Assembly (NCBI GenBank): GCA_947258735.1
Contig: CAMYJJ010000061.1
Coordinates: 1-12,679 of the forward strand
Reading direction: 5' to 3'
Length of the DNA: 12,679 nucleotides
From: Thermodesulfovibrionia bacterium
Lineage (GTDB): Bacteria > Nitrospirota > Thermodesulfovibrionia > UBA6902
Positions 1 through 6,445 of this stretch are shown piece after piece (within the stretch, counting starts at the first letter, position 1; the number at the start of each line of letters is the position of its first letter). Both the position numbers and the translations under genes were made by a program. Below the pieces are notes generated by a model. That model had not been told where the DNA came from and did no database searches. It saw only the letters and a program-made list of their open reading frames with translations.

Positions 1-1
1 T

Positions 2-868
2 AAGGAGGAAGGCAAGAAAAAAATTGATCTTGTCTTAAAAGCTTCTGAGATGGAGATCAGTACACCTCAGGATCTTTATAATGCGGTTCTGGCAACTCCC
101 GACGGCAATACTGTTCCTGTGTCATCTTTTTCATCACTTGAGAGCACGACGGGGTTAAGTGAAATCAGACACCTGGAGAGGAAAAGGACTTTCACCCTTC
201 AGGTAACACCTCCTATGAACATAGTCCTTGAGGAGGCAATGGATATTATTACCAGTAAGGTAATCCCTGCTGTACGTGCAATGGGAATGATTAAAAAAGG
301 GGTTGATATTTCGATTAGCGGTGTTGCCGACAAGCTCAAGGAAACAAGGAAGGCCCTGCAATGGAACTTTGTCCTTGCTGCTGTCATAGCATATCTTTTA
401 ATGGCGGCGCTGTTCGGAAATTTTATTTATCCCCTTATCATTATGTTTACTGTGCCTCTTGCCGGGGCAGGAGGGTTCATGGGCCTCAGTCTTGTTAATG
501 CTCTTATTGCGCCGTCACCGTTGGATATCCTCACTATGCTCGGGTTCATCATTTTAATTGGAGTAGTGGTGAATAATGCAATACTGATAGTTCATCAGGC
601 CCTCAACAATCTGCGGTATCATGATATGGACTATACAGAGGCTGTAATCGAGTCAACAAGGTCAAGGATCAGACCCATATATATGAGCGCTTCAACAAGC
701 ATTTTTGGCATGCTTCCTCTTGTACTATTCCCTGGCCCCGGGTCAGAACTGTACAGAGGTCTCGGGAGTGTTATCCTTGGAGGACTTGCCCTCTCGACGC
801 TTTTTACCGTATTTGTCATACCCTCTCTTCTAATGTTCTTTATTAAAATGGAGAAGGCCCATAAGTAA
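2..868 (+). CDS. RND efflux transporter (HAE1/AcrB-like), C-terminal part
   Basis: This reading frame is open from the left edge, so only the last 288 residues of a roughly 1000-residue inner-membrane pump are present. Such proteins work as proton-driven trimers with a periplasmic adaptor and an outer-membrane channel to export drugs, detergents or lipophilic compounds. Visible here are part of the second periplasmic (porter/docking) region, with TVPVSSFSSLES and LQVTPPMN, and then the last group of hydrophobic helices. The family signatures VVNNAILIVHQALNN, the following cytoplasmic stretch with SRIRPIYMSAST, and GLGSVILGGLALSTLFTVFV near the end are all intact. The C-terminus is short and lysine-rich (KMEKAHK). 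The ATG at position 50 is an internal methionine, not the start. Substrate cannot be told from this part; adaptor and outer-membrane genes, if adjacent, would be outside the window. The family call is firm. Confidence 0.93.
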   Translation, partial: KEEGKKKIDLVLKASEMEISTPQDLYNAVLATPDGNTVPVSSFSSLESTTGLSEIRHLERKRTFTLQVTPPMNIVLEEAMDIITSKVIPAVRAMGMIKKGVDISISGVADKLKETRKALQWNFVLAAVIAYLLMAALFGNFIYPLIIMFTVPLAGAGGFMGLSLVNALIAPSPLDILTMLGFIILIGVVVNNAILIVHQALNNLRYHDMDYTEAVIESTRSRIRPIYMSASTSIFGMLPLVLFPGPGSELYRGLGSVILGGLALSTLFTVFVIPSLLMFFIKMEKAHK

Positions 869-908
869 AATCTCATTTATTTTACCTGCTTCTAAAGTTT
901 CTTAGGTT

Positions 909-983
909 GTCATGCCAGACTTGACCCGGCATCCAGAACATACTGTAAAAACAAGATTCCGGCTTAAGGATTGCCGGAATGAC
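909..983. repeat. Inverted-repeat element, copy 1 (GTCAT...ATGAC type)
   Basis: This 75-bp element lies between the RND gene and the phosphoesterase gene. It opens with GTCATGCC and closes with GCCGGAATGAC, so the ends are inverted. The right half forms its own hairpin, ATTCCGGC with GCCGGAAT (8 bp), and the left half a weaker one, ATGCC with GGCAT. It resembles copies at 4880-4990 and 12231-12312 in ends and internal plan. There is no coding capacity. It is probably a non-autonomous mobile or REP-like element; it could also act as a transcription barrier after the pump gene. Confidence 0.8.
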
Positions 984-1052
984 AGGCAAACCTAGTTCAT
1001 GCAAAGACTCAAAGTAAATTTGTTTTGAACGATTTACCGTCCTGCATTAATT

Positions 1053-1058
1053 TATAAT
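1053..1058 (+). promoter_or_regulatory. Candidate -10 box TATAAT before the phosphoesterase gene
   Basis: A perfect TATAAT sits 8 bp before the ATG at 1067. No good -35 is seen at 16-18 bp: TTGAAC at 1025-1030 is 22 bp away, which is too far. If this box is used, transcription would begin almost at the start codon and the mRNA would be nearly leaderless. That would agree with the lack of a Shine-Dalgarno sequence there. The region is AT-rich, so chance occurrence is possible. Confidence 0.35.
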
Positions 1059-1066
1059 ATGAACAT

Positions 1067-2233
1067 ATGCTTATCTTTCTTTTTATAGTATTCATATACA
1101 GTCTGGCAAATTTTTACACATTCCTTAAGCTGACTTCTCTTATTGATGCCGGGATTCTTGTGGACGTTTTTTTGGGACTGCTAATTTTCTTTATGACGCT
1201 GTCTCCTGTCCTGATCCCGATATACAGCAACAGGGGTTCTGAAAAGGCCGTACGATTTTTTTCGTATGTCGGTTACACGTGGCTGGCTTTTCTTGTACCT
1301 TTTTTCCCGTTGACTCTTGTTATGGATCTTTACTGTTATGCTGCTCCGCATCTTGCGAACTTTTTAAACAGAGACACCGCATCTCTTCTGGTTTCCAATA
1401 GCACTACATTCATTGTTCCTTTTTTCATATCTCTTGCTGTTATTGGGTATGGTTACTATGAAGCACAGGCGCTCAGGGCGGAGAGGCTTACGATAAGGAC
1501 ATCAAAGCTGCCTGAAAGCAGAGACATGATAAGAGTGGCGCAGATTTCTGACCTGCATCTCGGTGCATTAGTCAGGGACAATATGCTTGACAAAGTCATT
1601 AAGATCATGGAGCGGGAAAAGCCTGATATCATCGTTTCAACCGGTGATCTTGTCGATGGGGTCATCAGGCATATGGACCACCTTGGAGAAAAGCTGAAAA
1701 AGCTTAAAGCAGGACTGGGAAAATTTGCCATAACCGGCAATCATGAATTATATGGAGGGATCAGACACACGACACAGTTTCTCAAGGATGCAGGGTTTAC
1801 TGTCCTGAGAGGAGAGGCAATGGCAATTGAAAACATCATTAATATTGCAGGTATGGACTTTACCGGCGGAGAAGCACATAAGCAGAGTAAAGAATTACAG
1901 CAGAGACCTGAGCAGGAGATATTGTCGGATCTAAATAATAATCTTTTCACGATTCTCTTAAAGCACAGGTCTGACGTTGAAGAGAAAAGTCTCGCACTCT
2001 TTGATCTACAGCTGTCAGGACATACCCATAAGGGGCAGATATTTCCGATGCACCTTGCCACTACCTTTCTATTTCAGCATCATTCAGGACTTACTAAATT
2101 CAAGAATGGATCTGCCATTTATGTCAGCCGCGGTACAGGCACAGCAGGACCTCCAGTACGCTTCCTTTCCACTCCGGAAGTTACTATAATTGATATAGTT
2201 TCTCAAAAGAGCAGGAATGCACAGGAGGAGTAA
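1067..2233 (+). CDS. Membrane-anchored calcineurin-like metallophosphoesterase (YkuE/YaeI-like)
   Basis: This 388-residue protein has about 150 N-terminal residues with some four hydrophobic helices (about 3-25, 30-52, 66-90 and 112-132). A metallophosphoesterase domain follows. The domain shows the full metal-binding set: SDLH at 161-164, GDLVD at 193-197, GNHE at 224-227, a histidine in LLKHRSD at about 300, and GHTHKGQ at 318-324. The family hydrolyses phosphomono- or diesters with a two-metal centre; YkuE/YaeI-type members have been linked to lipid headgroup or UDP-diacylglucosamine-like substrates, but the substrate here cannot be assigned. The catalytic domain follows the last helix and could face either side of the inner membrane. 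The ATG at 1067 has no clear Shine-Dalgarno, but it keeps the first helix whole. The stop lies 3 bp before the macro domain gene, so the two are very probably co-transcribed. Confidence 0.88.
   Translation: MLIFLFIVFIYSLANFYTFLKLTSLIDAGILVDVFLGLLIFFMTLSPVLIPIYSNRGSEKAVRFFSYVGYTWLAFLVPFFPLTLVMDLYCYAAPHLANFLNRDTASLLVSNSTTFIVPFFISLAVIGYGYYEAQALRAERLTIRTSKLPESRDMIRVAQISDLHLGALVRDNMLDKVIKIMEREKPDIIVSTGDLVDGVIRHMDHLGEKLKKLKAGLGKFAITGNHELYGGIRHTTQFLKDAGFTVLRGEAMAIENIINIAGMDFTGGEAHKQSKELQQRPEQEILSDLNNNLFTILLKHRSDVEEKSLALFDLQLSGHTHKGQIFPMHLATTFLFQHHSGLTKFKNGSAIYVSRGTGTAGPPVRFLSTPEVTIIDIVSQKSRNAQEE
2223..2228 (+). promoter_or_regulatory. Strong Shine-Dalgarno AGGAGG for the macro domain gene
   Basis: AGGAGG lies inside the last codons of the phosphoesterase gene and 8 nt before the ATG at 2237. 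It fixes the start of the macro domain gene and suggests coupled translation of the pair. Confidence 0.85.
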
Positions 2234-2236
2234 TAT

Positions 2237-2770
2237 ATGGACGTGAAAATAAACAAAGGGAGCATCTCACTGATTCAGGGTGACATCACGAAACAGGACA
2301 CTGATGCGATTGTAAATGCTGCAAATAAGACGCTAAGGGGCGGAGGCGGGGTAGACGGCGCTATTCACAGGGCAGGGGGGAAAGCGATTCTTAAGGAATG
2401 TGTCGAAATAGGCGGTTGTGAGACAGGTGAGGCAGTTATAACAACCGGCGGCAATCTGCCTGCTGAATATGTGATCCATACTGTCGGCCCTGTGTACAGG
2501 GACGGAACAAGAGGCGAGCCGGAACTGCTTGCACGTGCGTATAGCAGCAGTCTTAAACTGGCTTCCGCAAATAACATAAGAAGTCTCGCATTTCCATCGA
2601 TCAGTACAGGAGCATACAGGTTTCCAGTTGAACAGGCAGCAGAGATTGCACTTCAGACAGCTATCGATTACTTGCAGGAACATGATGATATTGAACGTAT
2701 CTGTTTTGTGCTGTTTGGACAGGACGCTCTTGATGTATTTGAAAAGAAACTGAAGCAGTTGATTCCTTGA
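2237..2770 (+). CDS. Macro domain protein, probable O-acetyl-ADP-ribose deacetylase (YmdB/MacroD-like)
   Basis: This 177-residue cytoplasmic protein is a single macro domain. It carries the ADP-ribose-binding signatures GDIT (15-18), IVNAANKTL with NAAN at 27-30, the glycine loop GGGGVDGAIH (35-44), HTVGPVY (81-87) and SISTGAYRFP (121-130). The asparagine in NAAN and the aspartate in GVDGAIH are those associated with hydrolysis in MacroD/YmdB-type enzymes. These enzymes remove acetyl from O-acetyl-ADP-ribose or reverse mono-ADP-ribosylation on acidic residues. Length and motif order are normal and complete. It lies between a membrane phosphoesterase (3 bp upstream) and uvrB (54 bp downstream), probably in one transcript. 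The final residues and stop are encoded within a short tandem repeat. There is no extra domain and no ADP-ribosyltransferase gene beside it. Confidence 0.92.
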   Translation: MDVKINKGSISLIQGDITKQDTDAIVNAANKTLRGGGGVDGAIHRAGGKAILKECVEIGGCETGEAVITTGGNLPAEYVIHTVGPVYRDGTRGEPELLARAYSSSLKLASANNIRSLAFPSISTGAYRFPVEQAAEIALQTAIDYLQEHDDIERICFVLFGQDALDVFEKKLKQLIP

Positions 2771-2792
2771 ATCCTTGAATCTTCGAATCCCT
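2761..2792 (+). repeat. Degenerate tandem octamer, four units of GAATCCTT
   Basis: Four successive 8-bp units read GATTCCTT, GAATCCTT, GAATCTTC and GAATCCCT. The first unit and a little of the second lie within the last codons and stop of the macro domain gene; the rest is intergenic and runs directly into a palindrome. Nothing coding is indicated downstream of the stop. Confidence 0.75.
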
Positions 2793-2810
2793 GTCTGCCG
2801 GCAGGCAGGG
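2789..2810. repeat. GC-rich 22-bp imperfect palindrome before uvrB
   Basis: CCCTGTCTGCCGGCAGGCAGGG is symmetric except for one mismatched pair, with the perfect core CTGCCGGCAG at 2795-2804. No T tract follows, so it is not a standard terminator. It sits 14 bp before the uvrB start and could influence ribosome access or be part of a mobile repeat together with the octamers in front of it. Confidence 0.7.
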
Positions 2811-2824
2811 ACCCTATTTACATT

Positions 2825-4816
2825 ATGGCAGACAGATTCAAACTCATCTCAAACTTTAAACCAAAAGGCGATCAGCCCGGAGCTATTGAATCCCTTACAA
2901 AGGGGATAGAGAAGGACCATAAACACCAGGTCCTGCTTGGGGTTACGGGGTCCGGTAAGACATTTACCATAGCCAATGTCATAGAGAATGTGAATAAGCC
3001 GGCGCTGGTTATTGCGCATAACAAGACCCTTGCAGCGCAGCTTTATGGAGAGTTCAAGGCCTTCTTCCCTGAAAATTCGGTTGAATACTTTGTAAGTTAT
3101 TACGATTACTACCAGCCCGAGGCTTATATCCCTGCAAGTGACACCTATATTGATAAGGATGCCATGATCAATGAAGACATTGACAGGCTGCGACATGCAG
3201 CAACAAGGGCGGTGCTCGAGCGTAATGATACGATCATTGTTGCATCGGTATCCTGTATTTATGGTATCGGCTCACCTGAAGATTACCTGGGCATGCATCT
3301 TGTTCTTGAAGAGGGTATGGAAACAGACAGAGATCAGCTTCTTCAAAAACTTGTTGAGCTGATGTATGACAGGAGCGAAGATTTCAGAAGAGGAAACTTT
3401 CGGGTCAGGGGAGATATCGTTGAAGTCTATCCTTCATTTTCAGGCGACAATGCAGTCAGGATAGAATTCTTTGGCGATGATGTTGACGGGCTCTATGAAT
3501 TTGATTCACTTACCGGAAAAACCATTAAAAGACTTTCAAAAGTTGCCATTTACCCGAACAGTCACTGGATAACACCGAGGGACAGGATCGAAAAGGCCCT
3601 TACCGCAATTAACACCGAACTTGGTGAGAGGCTTGAGTTTCTTCTCAGAGAGGGCAGGGAGATTGAAGCCAAACGGCTTGAGCAGAGGACGCGATTTGAT
3701 ATGGAGATGCTCAAGGAATTCGGATTCTGTCATGGCATAGAAAATTATTCAAGACACCTGACCGGCAGGGCCCCCGGTGAACCGGCCCACTGTCTGATAG
3801 ATTATTTTCCTGAGGATTTTCTGATGATCATTGATGAATCTCATGCCATGGTCCCGCAAATAGGCGGTATGTATGCAGGAGACAGATCAAGAAAGCAGAC
3901 CCTTATTGATCATGGATTCAGGCTGCCGTCTGCACTCGATAACAGGCCGCTGAAATTCAATGAATTTGAACATAGGATAAAGCAGGTCATTTATATATCT
4001 GCCACACCTGCTGAATATGAAATTAAAAAGTCAGGAAATAGAATAATAGAGCAGATTGTTAGACCGACCGGGTTGAAAGATCCGGAAATAATATTGAAAC
4101 CGGTGTCCGGCCAGCTGGATGACCTCTTGGGCGAAATAAGGGAAAGAGCATCAAGAGGCGAGAGGGTACTGGTTACGACGCTGACAAAAAAAATGGCAGA
4201 GGACATTACTGAATACTATACAGAGCTGGGTATCAAGGCAAGCTATCTCCATTCAGACGTTCATACGCTTGAGAGAATAGAAATACTCAGGGACCTCAGG
4301 CTTGGGACGTTTGATGTTCTCATCGGTATAAATTTGTTAAGGGAGGGACTTGACCTCCCTGAAGTTTCACTCGTTGCAATCCTTGATGCGGATAAGGAGG
4401 GTTTTCTGCGATCAGGACGGTCCCTGATCCAGACGGCGGGAAGGGCCGCCCGTAATGTCAATGGAGTGGTAATTTTTTATGCTGATACGGTGACAGGGTC
4501 CATGAAGACCGCAATGGATGAAACTCAGAGGCGGCGAAAGATTCAGGAAGCGTACAATAAAAAGCATAATATTACCCCTCAGTCAGTCAGTAAAGAGATA
4601 ACCAATATCCTGCAGTCCATATATGAGGCTGATTACTGGACTGTACCGGCTGTTGCAGAAGAGCAGGTAGCGTATGGTGATGAAACATCCCTGAAAGATC
4701 TTGAAGAGCAGATGAAAGAGGCCGCTGATAAACTTGATTTTGAAAAAGCAGCAGACATAAGAGACAGGATCAAGGCGATACGGGAGAGGAACCTGAAGGT
4801 CGGGATAAAGCAATAG
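2825..4816 (+). CDS. uvrB: UvrABC system protein B (excinuclease subunit)
   Basis: UvrB is the damage-verifying helicase-like subunit of nucleotide excision repair. It is loaded by UvrA and then recruits UvrC for incision. At 663 residues it has the family's usual length. Visible in order are the start [15 protein letters not shown], Walker A GVTGSGKT (39-46), the damage-gripping beta-hairpin region around [20 protein letters not shown] (91-110), the DESH box (337-340), the motif [10 protein letters not shown], the late helicase motif QTAGRAARN, and a C-terminal UVR motif ([20 protein letters not shown]) that contacts UvrC. All appear intact. The start matches homologues, although no strong Shine-Dalgarno is at the usual distance; AGGGA lies about 13 nt upstream. 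It probably shares a transcript with the macro domain gene. I see no LexA-type box in the 54-bp gap. Confidence 0.98.
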   Translation: MADRFKLISNFKPKGDQPGAIESLTKGIEKDHKHQVLLGVTGSGKTFTIANVIENVNKPALVIAHNKTLAAQLYGEFKAFFPENSVEYFVSYYDYYQPEAYIPASDTYIDKDAMINEDIDRLRHAATRAVLERNDTIIVASVSCIYGIGSPEDYLGMHLVLEEGMETDRDQLLQKLVELMYDRSEDFRRGNFRVRGDIVEVYPSFSGDNAVRIEFFGDDVDGLYEFDSLTGKTIKRLSKVAIYPNSHWITPRDRIEKALTAINTELGERLEFLLREGREIEAKRLEQRTRFDMEMLKEFGFCHGIENYSRHLTGRAPGEPAHCLIDYFPEDFLMIIDESHAMVPQIGGMYAGDRSRKQTLIDHGFRLPSALDNRPLKFNEFEHRIKQVIYISATPAEYEIKKSGNRIIEQIVRPTGLKDPEIILKPVSGQLDDLLGEIRERASRGERVLVTTLTKKMAEDITEYYTELGIKASYLHSDVHTLERIEILRDLRLGTFDVLIGINLLREGLDLPEVSLVAILDADKEGFLRSGRSLIQTAGRAARNVNGVVIFYADTVTGSMKTAMDETQRRRKIQEAYNKKHNITPQSVSKEITNILQSIYEADYWTVPAVAEEQVAYGDETSLKDLEEQMKEAADKLDFEKAADIRDRIKAIRERNLKVGIKQ

Positions 4817-4879
4817 ATTGCATGAATTTCACAGTGAAGCTAAATAGGGCCTGTGAATAAACTGCCGATATTTAGTTTT

Positions 4880-4990
4880 GTCATACCCGAAATCCTTAGT
4901 CGGGCATCCAGAACATATTGCAAAGACTGGATTCTCGATGCGAGTCTACGCGAGAGTCGCTCCGACCGCCTTAAGGAATGCCGGAATGAC
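4880..4990. repeat. Inverted-repeat element, copy 2, with about 30 bp of extra internal sequence
   Basis: The element fills most of the 204-bp gap between the convergent uvrB and glutaminyl cyclase genes. It starts GTCATACCCGA and ends GCCGGAATGAC. The left half pairs CCCGA with TCGGG. The right half begins TGGATTCTCG as in a related copy, but then carries an insert at about 4938-4970 with small dyads (CTCG-ATG-CGAG and GCGA-GAG-TCGC) before the usual closing segment. At 111 bp it is longer than copy 1 (75) and copy 3 (82). No clear T-tract terminator is seen for either flanking gene, so this structured element may serve in that role. Confidence 0.8.
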
Positions 4991-5020
4991 GTGTAAACGA
5001 ATTGAGTGTATATACAAACA

Positions 5021-5839
5021 CTACTTAGAGGTGATTATCTTTATCTCATACATTTCAGGCCATAGCTTGCCTGTTACAAAAATCCTGTCATTTTCATTAT
5101 CATAGGCAATACCATTCAGAGTTTTTATTTTATTATCACCACCGGCCTTACGTACAAGCTTTGTGAGATGAATCCATCCCTCTACCTGACCGCTGTCTGG
5201 ATGAATAATGGCTATGCGGTCTGACTTCCAGATATTTGCGTAGATTTTCCCCTTTATATATTCAAGCTCATTAATGCTGGTTACAGGGTTTTTATTGTCG
5301 GTAACCTTGATACGTCTGGTCTCCTTTAAGTTTTCAGGGTCGAGAAAATATATATTATCAGTTCCATCACTCATGATTAACGTATGTCCGTTATTTGTAA
5401 TTCCCCAGCCTTCAGTGGAAAAGCTGAATGATGTTAATACGCGAAAGTCTGAAGGATCATATATAAATCCAACGCCTGCACGCCAGGTCAGTTGTATAAT
5501 GCTGTTATTGTAATAGGTTATTCCTTCTCCAAAAAGGCTCGATGGCAGTCTGTATGTTTGCAGGACCTCTATGCTATCAAGTGTGCGCATTGTCAGTGCT
5601 GATTTGCCGTACAGGCCGGTACCTTCATATAACATCCCATTTTCAAAAACCAGTCCCTGGGTAAATGCCTTTTCATCATGAGGGAATGTGTTCACTACTT
5701 TATAGTCAAAGAGGGGTGTGTGTAATATATCTCTGTTATCGGAACAGACCGGTTGAGACGATATAAGAATTAAAAATAATAATAATATGGAGAATCTGTT
5801 ACATGTTTTTTGTACAAAAGACATACTGCATTTTACCAT
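5021..5839 (-). CDS. Secreted glutaminyl-peptide cyclotransferase (glutamine cyclotransferase, beta-propeller type)
   Basis: This 272-residue protein converts N-terminal glutamine of peptides or proteins to pyroglutamate, releasing ammonia. The N-terminus has basic residues, then a hydrophobic stretch (about 17-27) ending in SSQPVCS, a signal peptide for export. The mature part carries the hallmark strings of the plant/bacterial family: FTQGL (59-63), EGTGLYGKS, FGEGIT (103-108), QLTW, EGWG (143-146), SDGT (157-160), NELE (190-193), ANIW (201-204), LNGIA (241-245) and TGKLWP (256-261). These recur as propeller blades. The ATG at 5839 and one at 5824 are both possible starts, neither with a good Shine-Dalgarno; either leaves the signal peptide whole. 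TATAAT (minus strand, 5842-5847) directly abuts the first ATG, which would favour 5824 if it is a real -10. A terminator separates it from the rhodanese gene upstream. Confidence 0.9.
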   Translation of the reverse strand: MVKCSMSFVQKTCNRFSILLLFLILISSQPVCSDNRDILHTPLFDYKVVNTFPHDEKAFTQGLVFENGMLYEGTGLYGKSALTMRTLDSIEVLQTYRLPSSLFGEGITYYNNSIIQLTWRAGVGFIYDPSDFRVLTSFSFSTEGWGITNNGHTLIMSDGTDNIYFLDPENLKETRRIKVTDNKNPVTSINELEYIKGKIYANIWKSDRIAIIHPDSGQVEGWIHLTKLVRKAGGDNKIKTLNGIAYDNENDRIFVTGKLWPEMYEIKIITSK

Positions 5840-5882
5840 GTATTATATTTGGGCTGGGGATAATGAGTTATGTGCATTGAAT

Positions 5883-5908
5883 AAAAAAAGGGGAGACGAT
5901 GTCTCCCC
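5883..5908 (-). terminator. Rho-independent terminator of the rhodanese gene
   Basis: Read on the minus strand, GGGGAGAC, a 3-nt loop ATC and GTCTCCCC form a perfect 8-bp stem. It is extended by AA/TT pairs and followed by a run of seven T. It lies 25 bp beyond the rhodanese stop codon. It isolates the glutaminyl cyclase gene, which must have its own promoter. Confidence 0.92.
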
Positions 5909-5932
5909 TTAATAATAATTAGCTTTATAAAT

Positions 5933-6379
5933 CTATTCTACCGGATAGCCTTTTTCTGTCCATCCTGGATATCCGTCCCTTAACCAGTTAAGATCGGTAT
6001 AACCGGCATTTTTTAACTGGACAATCGTTTTATATGATTTCCAGCACTTGACACCGTTGCAATAGACAACAATCGGGGTGCTCTTGTCTGAAGGATATTT
6101 GTTCATCTTCATCTTGTCCTTTGACGGATCAAAGTCAACAATCTTTGCGCTTTTTTCCTTGTAAGGTGCGGAGATTGAACCCGGGACATGTCCTTCGACA
6201 TATTCACCTTTTTTCCTTGCGTCAAACACCATGATTTTATTCTGGTTGGCCTTCACCCAGTCCGCATCAACTGTTTTAACACCATCAATAGATTCCGGGG
6301 TCATGACCTTTTCTGCCATTGCCTGTCCTGCCAATAGAAGCATGGACATTGCAATCAACACTGATAAAACTTTTCTCAT
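5933..6379 (-). CDS. Secreted single-domain rhodanese-like protein
   Basis: This 148-residue protein has a clear signal peptide (RKVLSVLIAMSMLLLAGQ, cleavage probably after AMA at 20-22), placing it in the periplasm. The rest is one rhodanese domain: a DARKKGEYVEGHVPGSIS segment (53-70) and an active loop with catalytic cysteine C107 in VVYCNGVKCWKS, then LRDGYPGW near the end. Rhodaneses carry sulfane sulfur as a cysteine persulfide and pass it to thiols or cyanide. The loop contains a second cysteine, C112 (CX4C), in the position region where thiosulfate sulfurtransferases often have arginine. This could alter acceptor choice or allow a disulfide. The start is fixed by GGGAGG at 6388-6393 (plus coordinates), 8 nt before ATG. 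The 66-bp gap from the upstream chemoreceptor gene permits read-through from it, and a terminator follows. Confidence 0.9.
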   Translation of the reverse strand: MRKVLSVLIAMSMLLLAGQAMAEKVMTPESIDGVKTVDADWVKANQNKIMVFDARKKGEYVEGHVPGSISAPYKEKSAKIVDFDPSKDKMKMNKYPSDKSTPIVVYCNGVKCWKSYKTIVQLKNAGYTDLNWLRDGYPGWTEKGYPVE

Positions 6380-6408
6380 TGTCTTTTCCTCCCTATTATA
6401 TGCAACAT

Positions 6409-6424
6409 CAGGCCGTATGGCCTG
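6409..6424. other. Short hairpin between chemoreceptor and rhodanese genes
   Basis: CAGGCC-GTAT-GGCCTG is a perfect 6-bp stem with a 4-nt loop, lying 21 bp after the chemoreceptor stop and 29 bp before the rhodanese ATG, in the minus-strand reading direction. No T run follows, so it is at best a weak terminator; it may instead be an operator or an mRNA end-protecting hairpin. Confidence 0.5.
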
Positions 6425-6445
6425 TAAACATGTATATCTACATAA

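Noticed and set aside
2237..2770. Macro domain protein as the antitoxin of a DarTG-like system or part of a defence island
   Set aside because: It lacks the extra C-terminal domain of DarG, has no DarT-like toxin gene beside it, and its neighbours are a phosphoesterase and uvrB.
4878..5105. Possible small plus-strand gene in the gap after uvrB
   Set aside because: It is made mostly of the inverted-repeat element and the antisense of the cyclase 3' end, with no ribosome site or recognisable protein.
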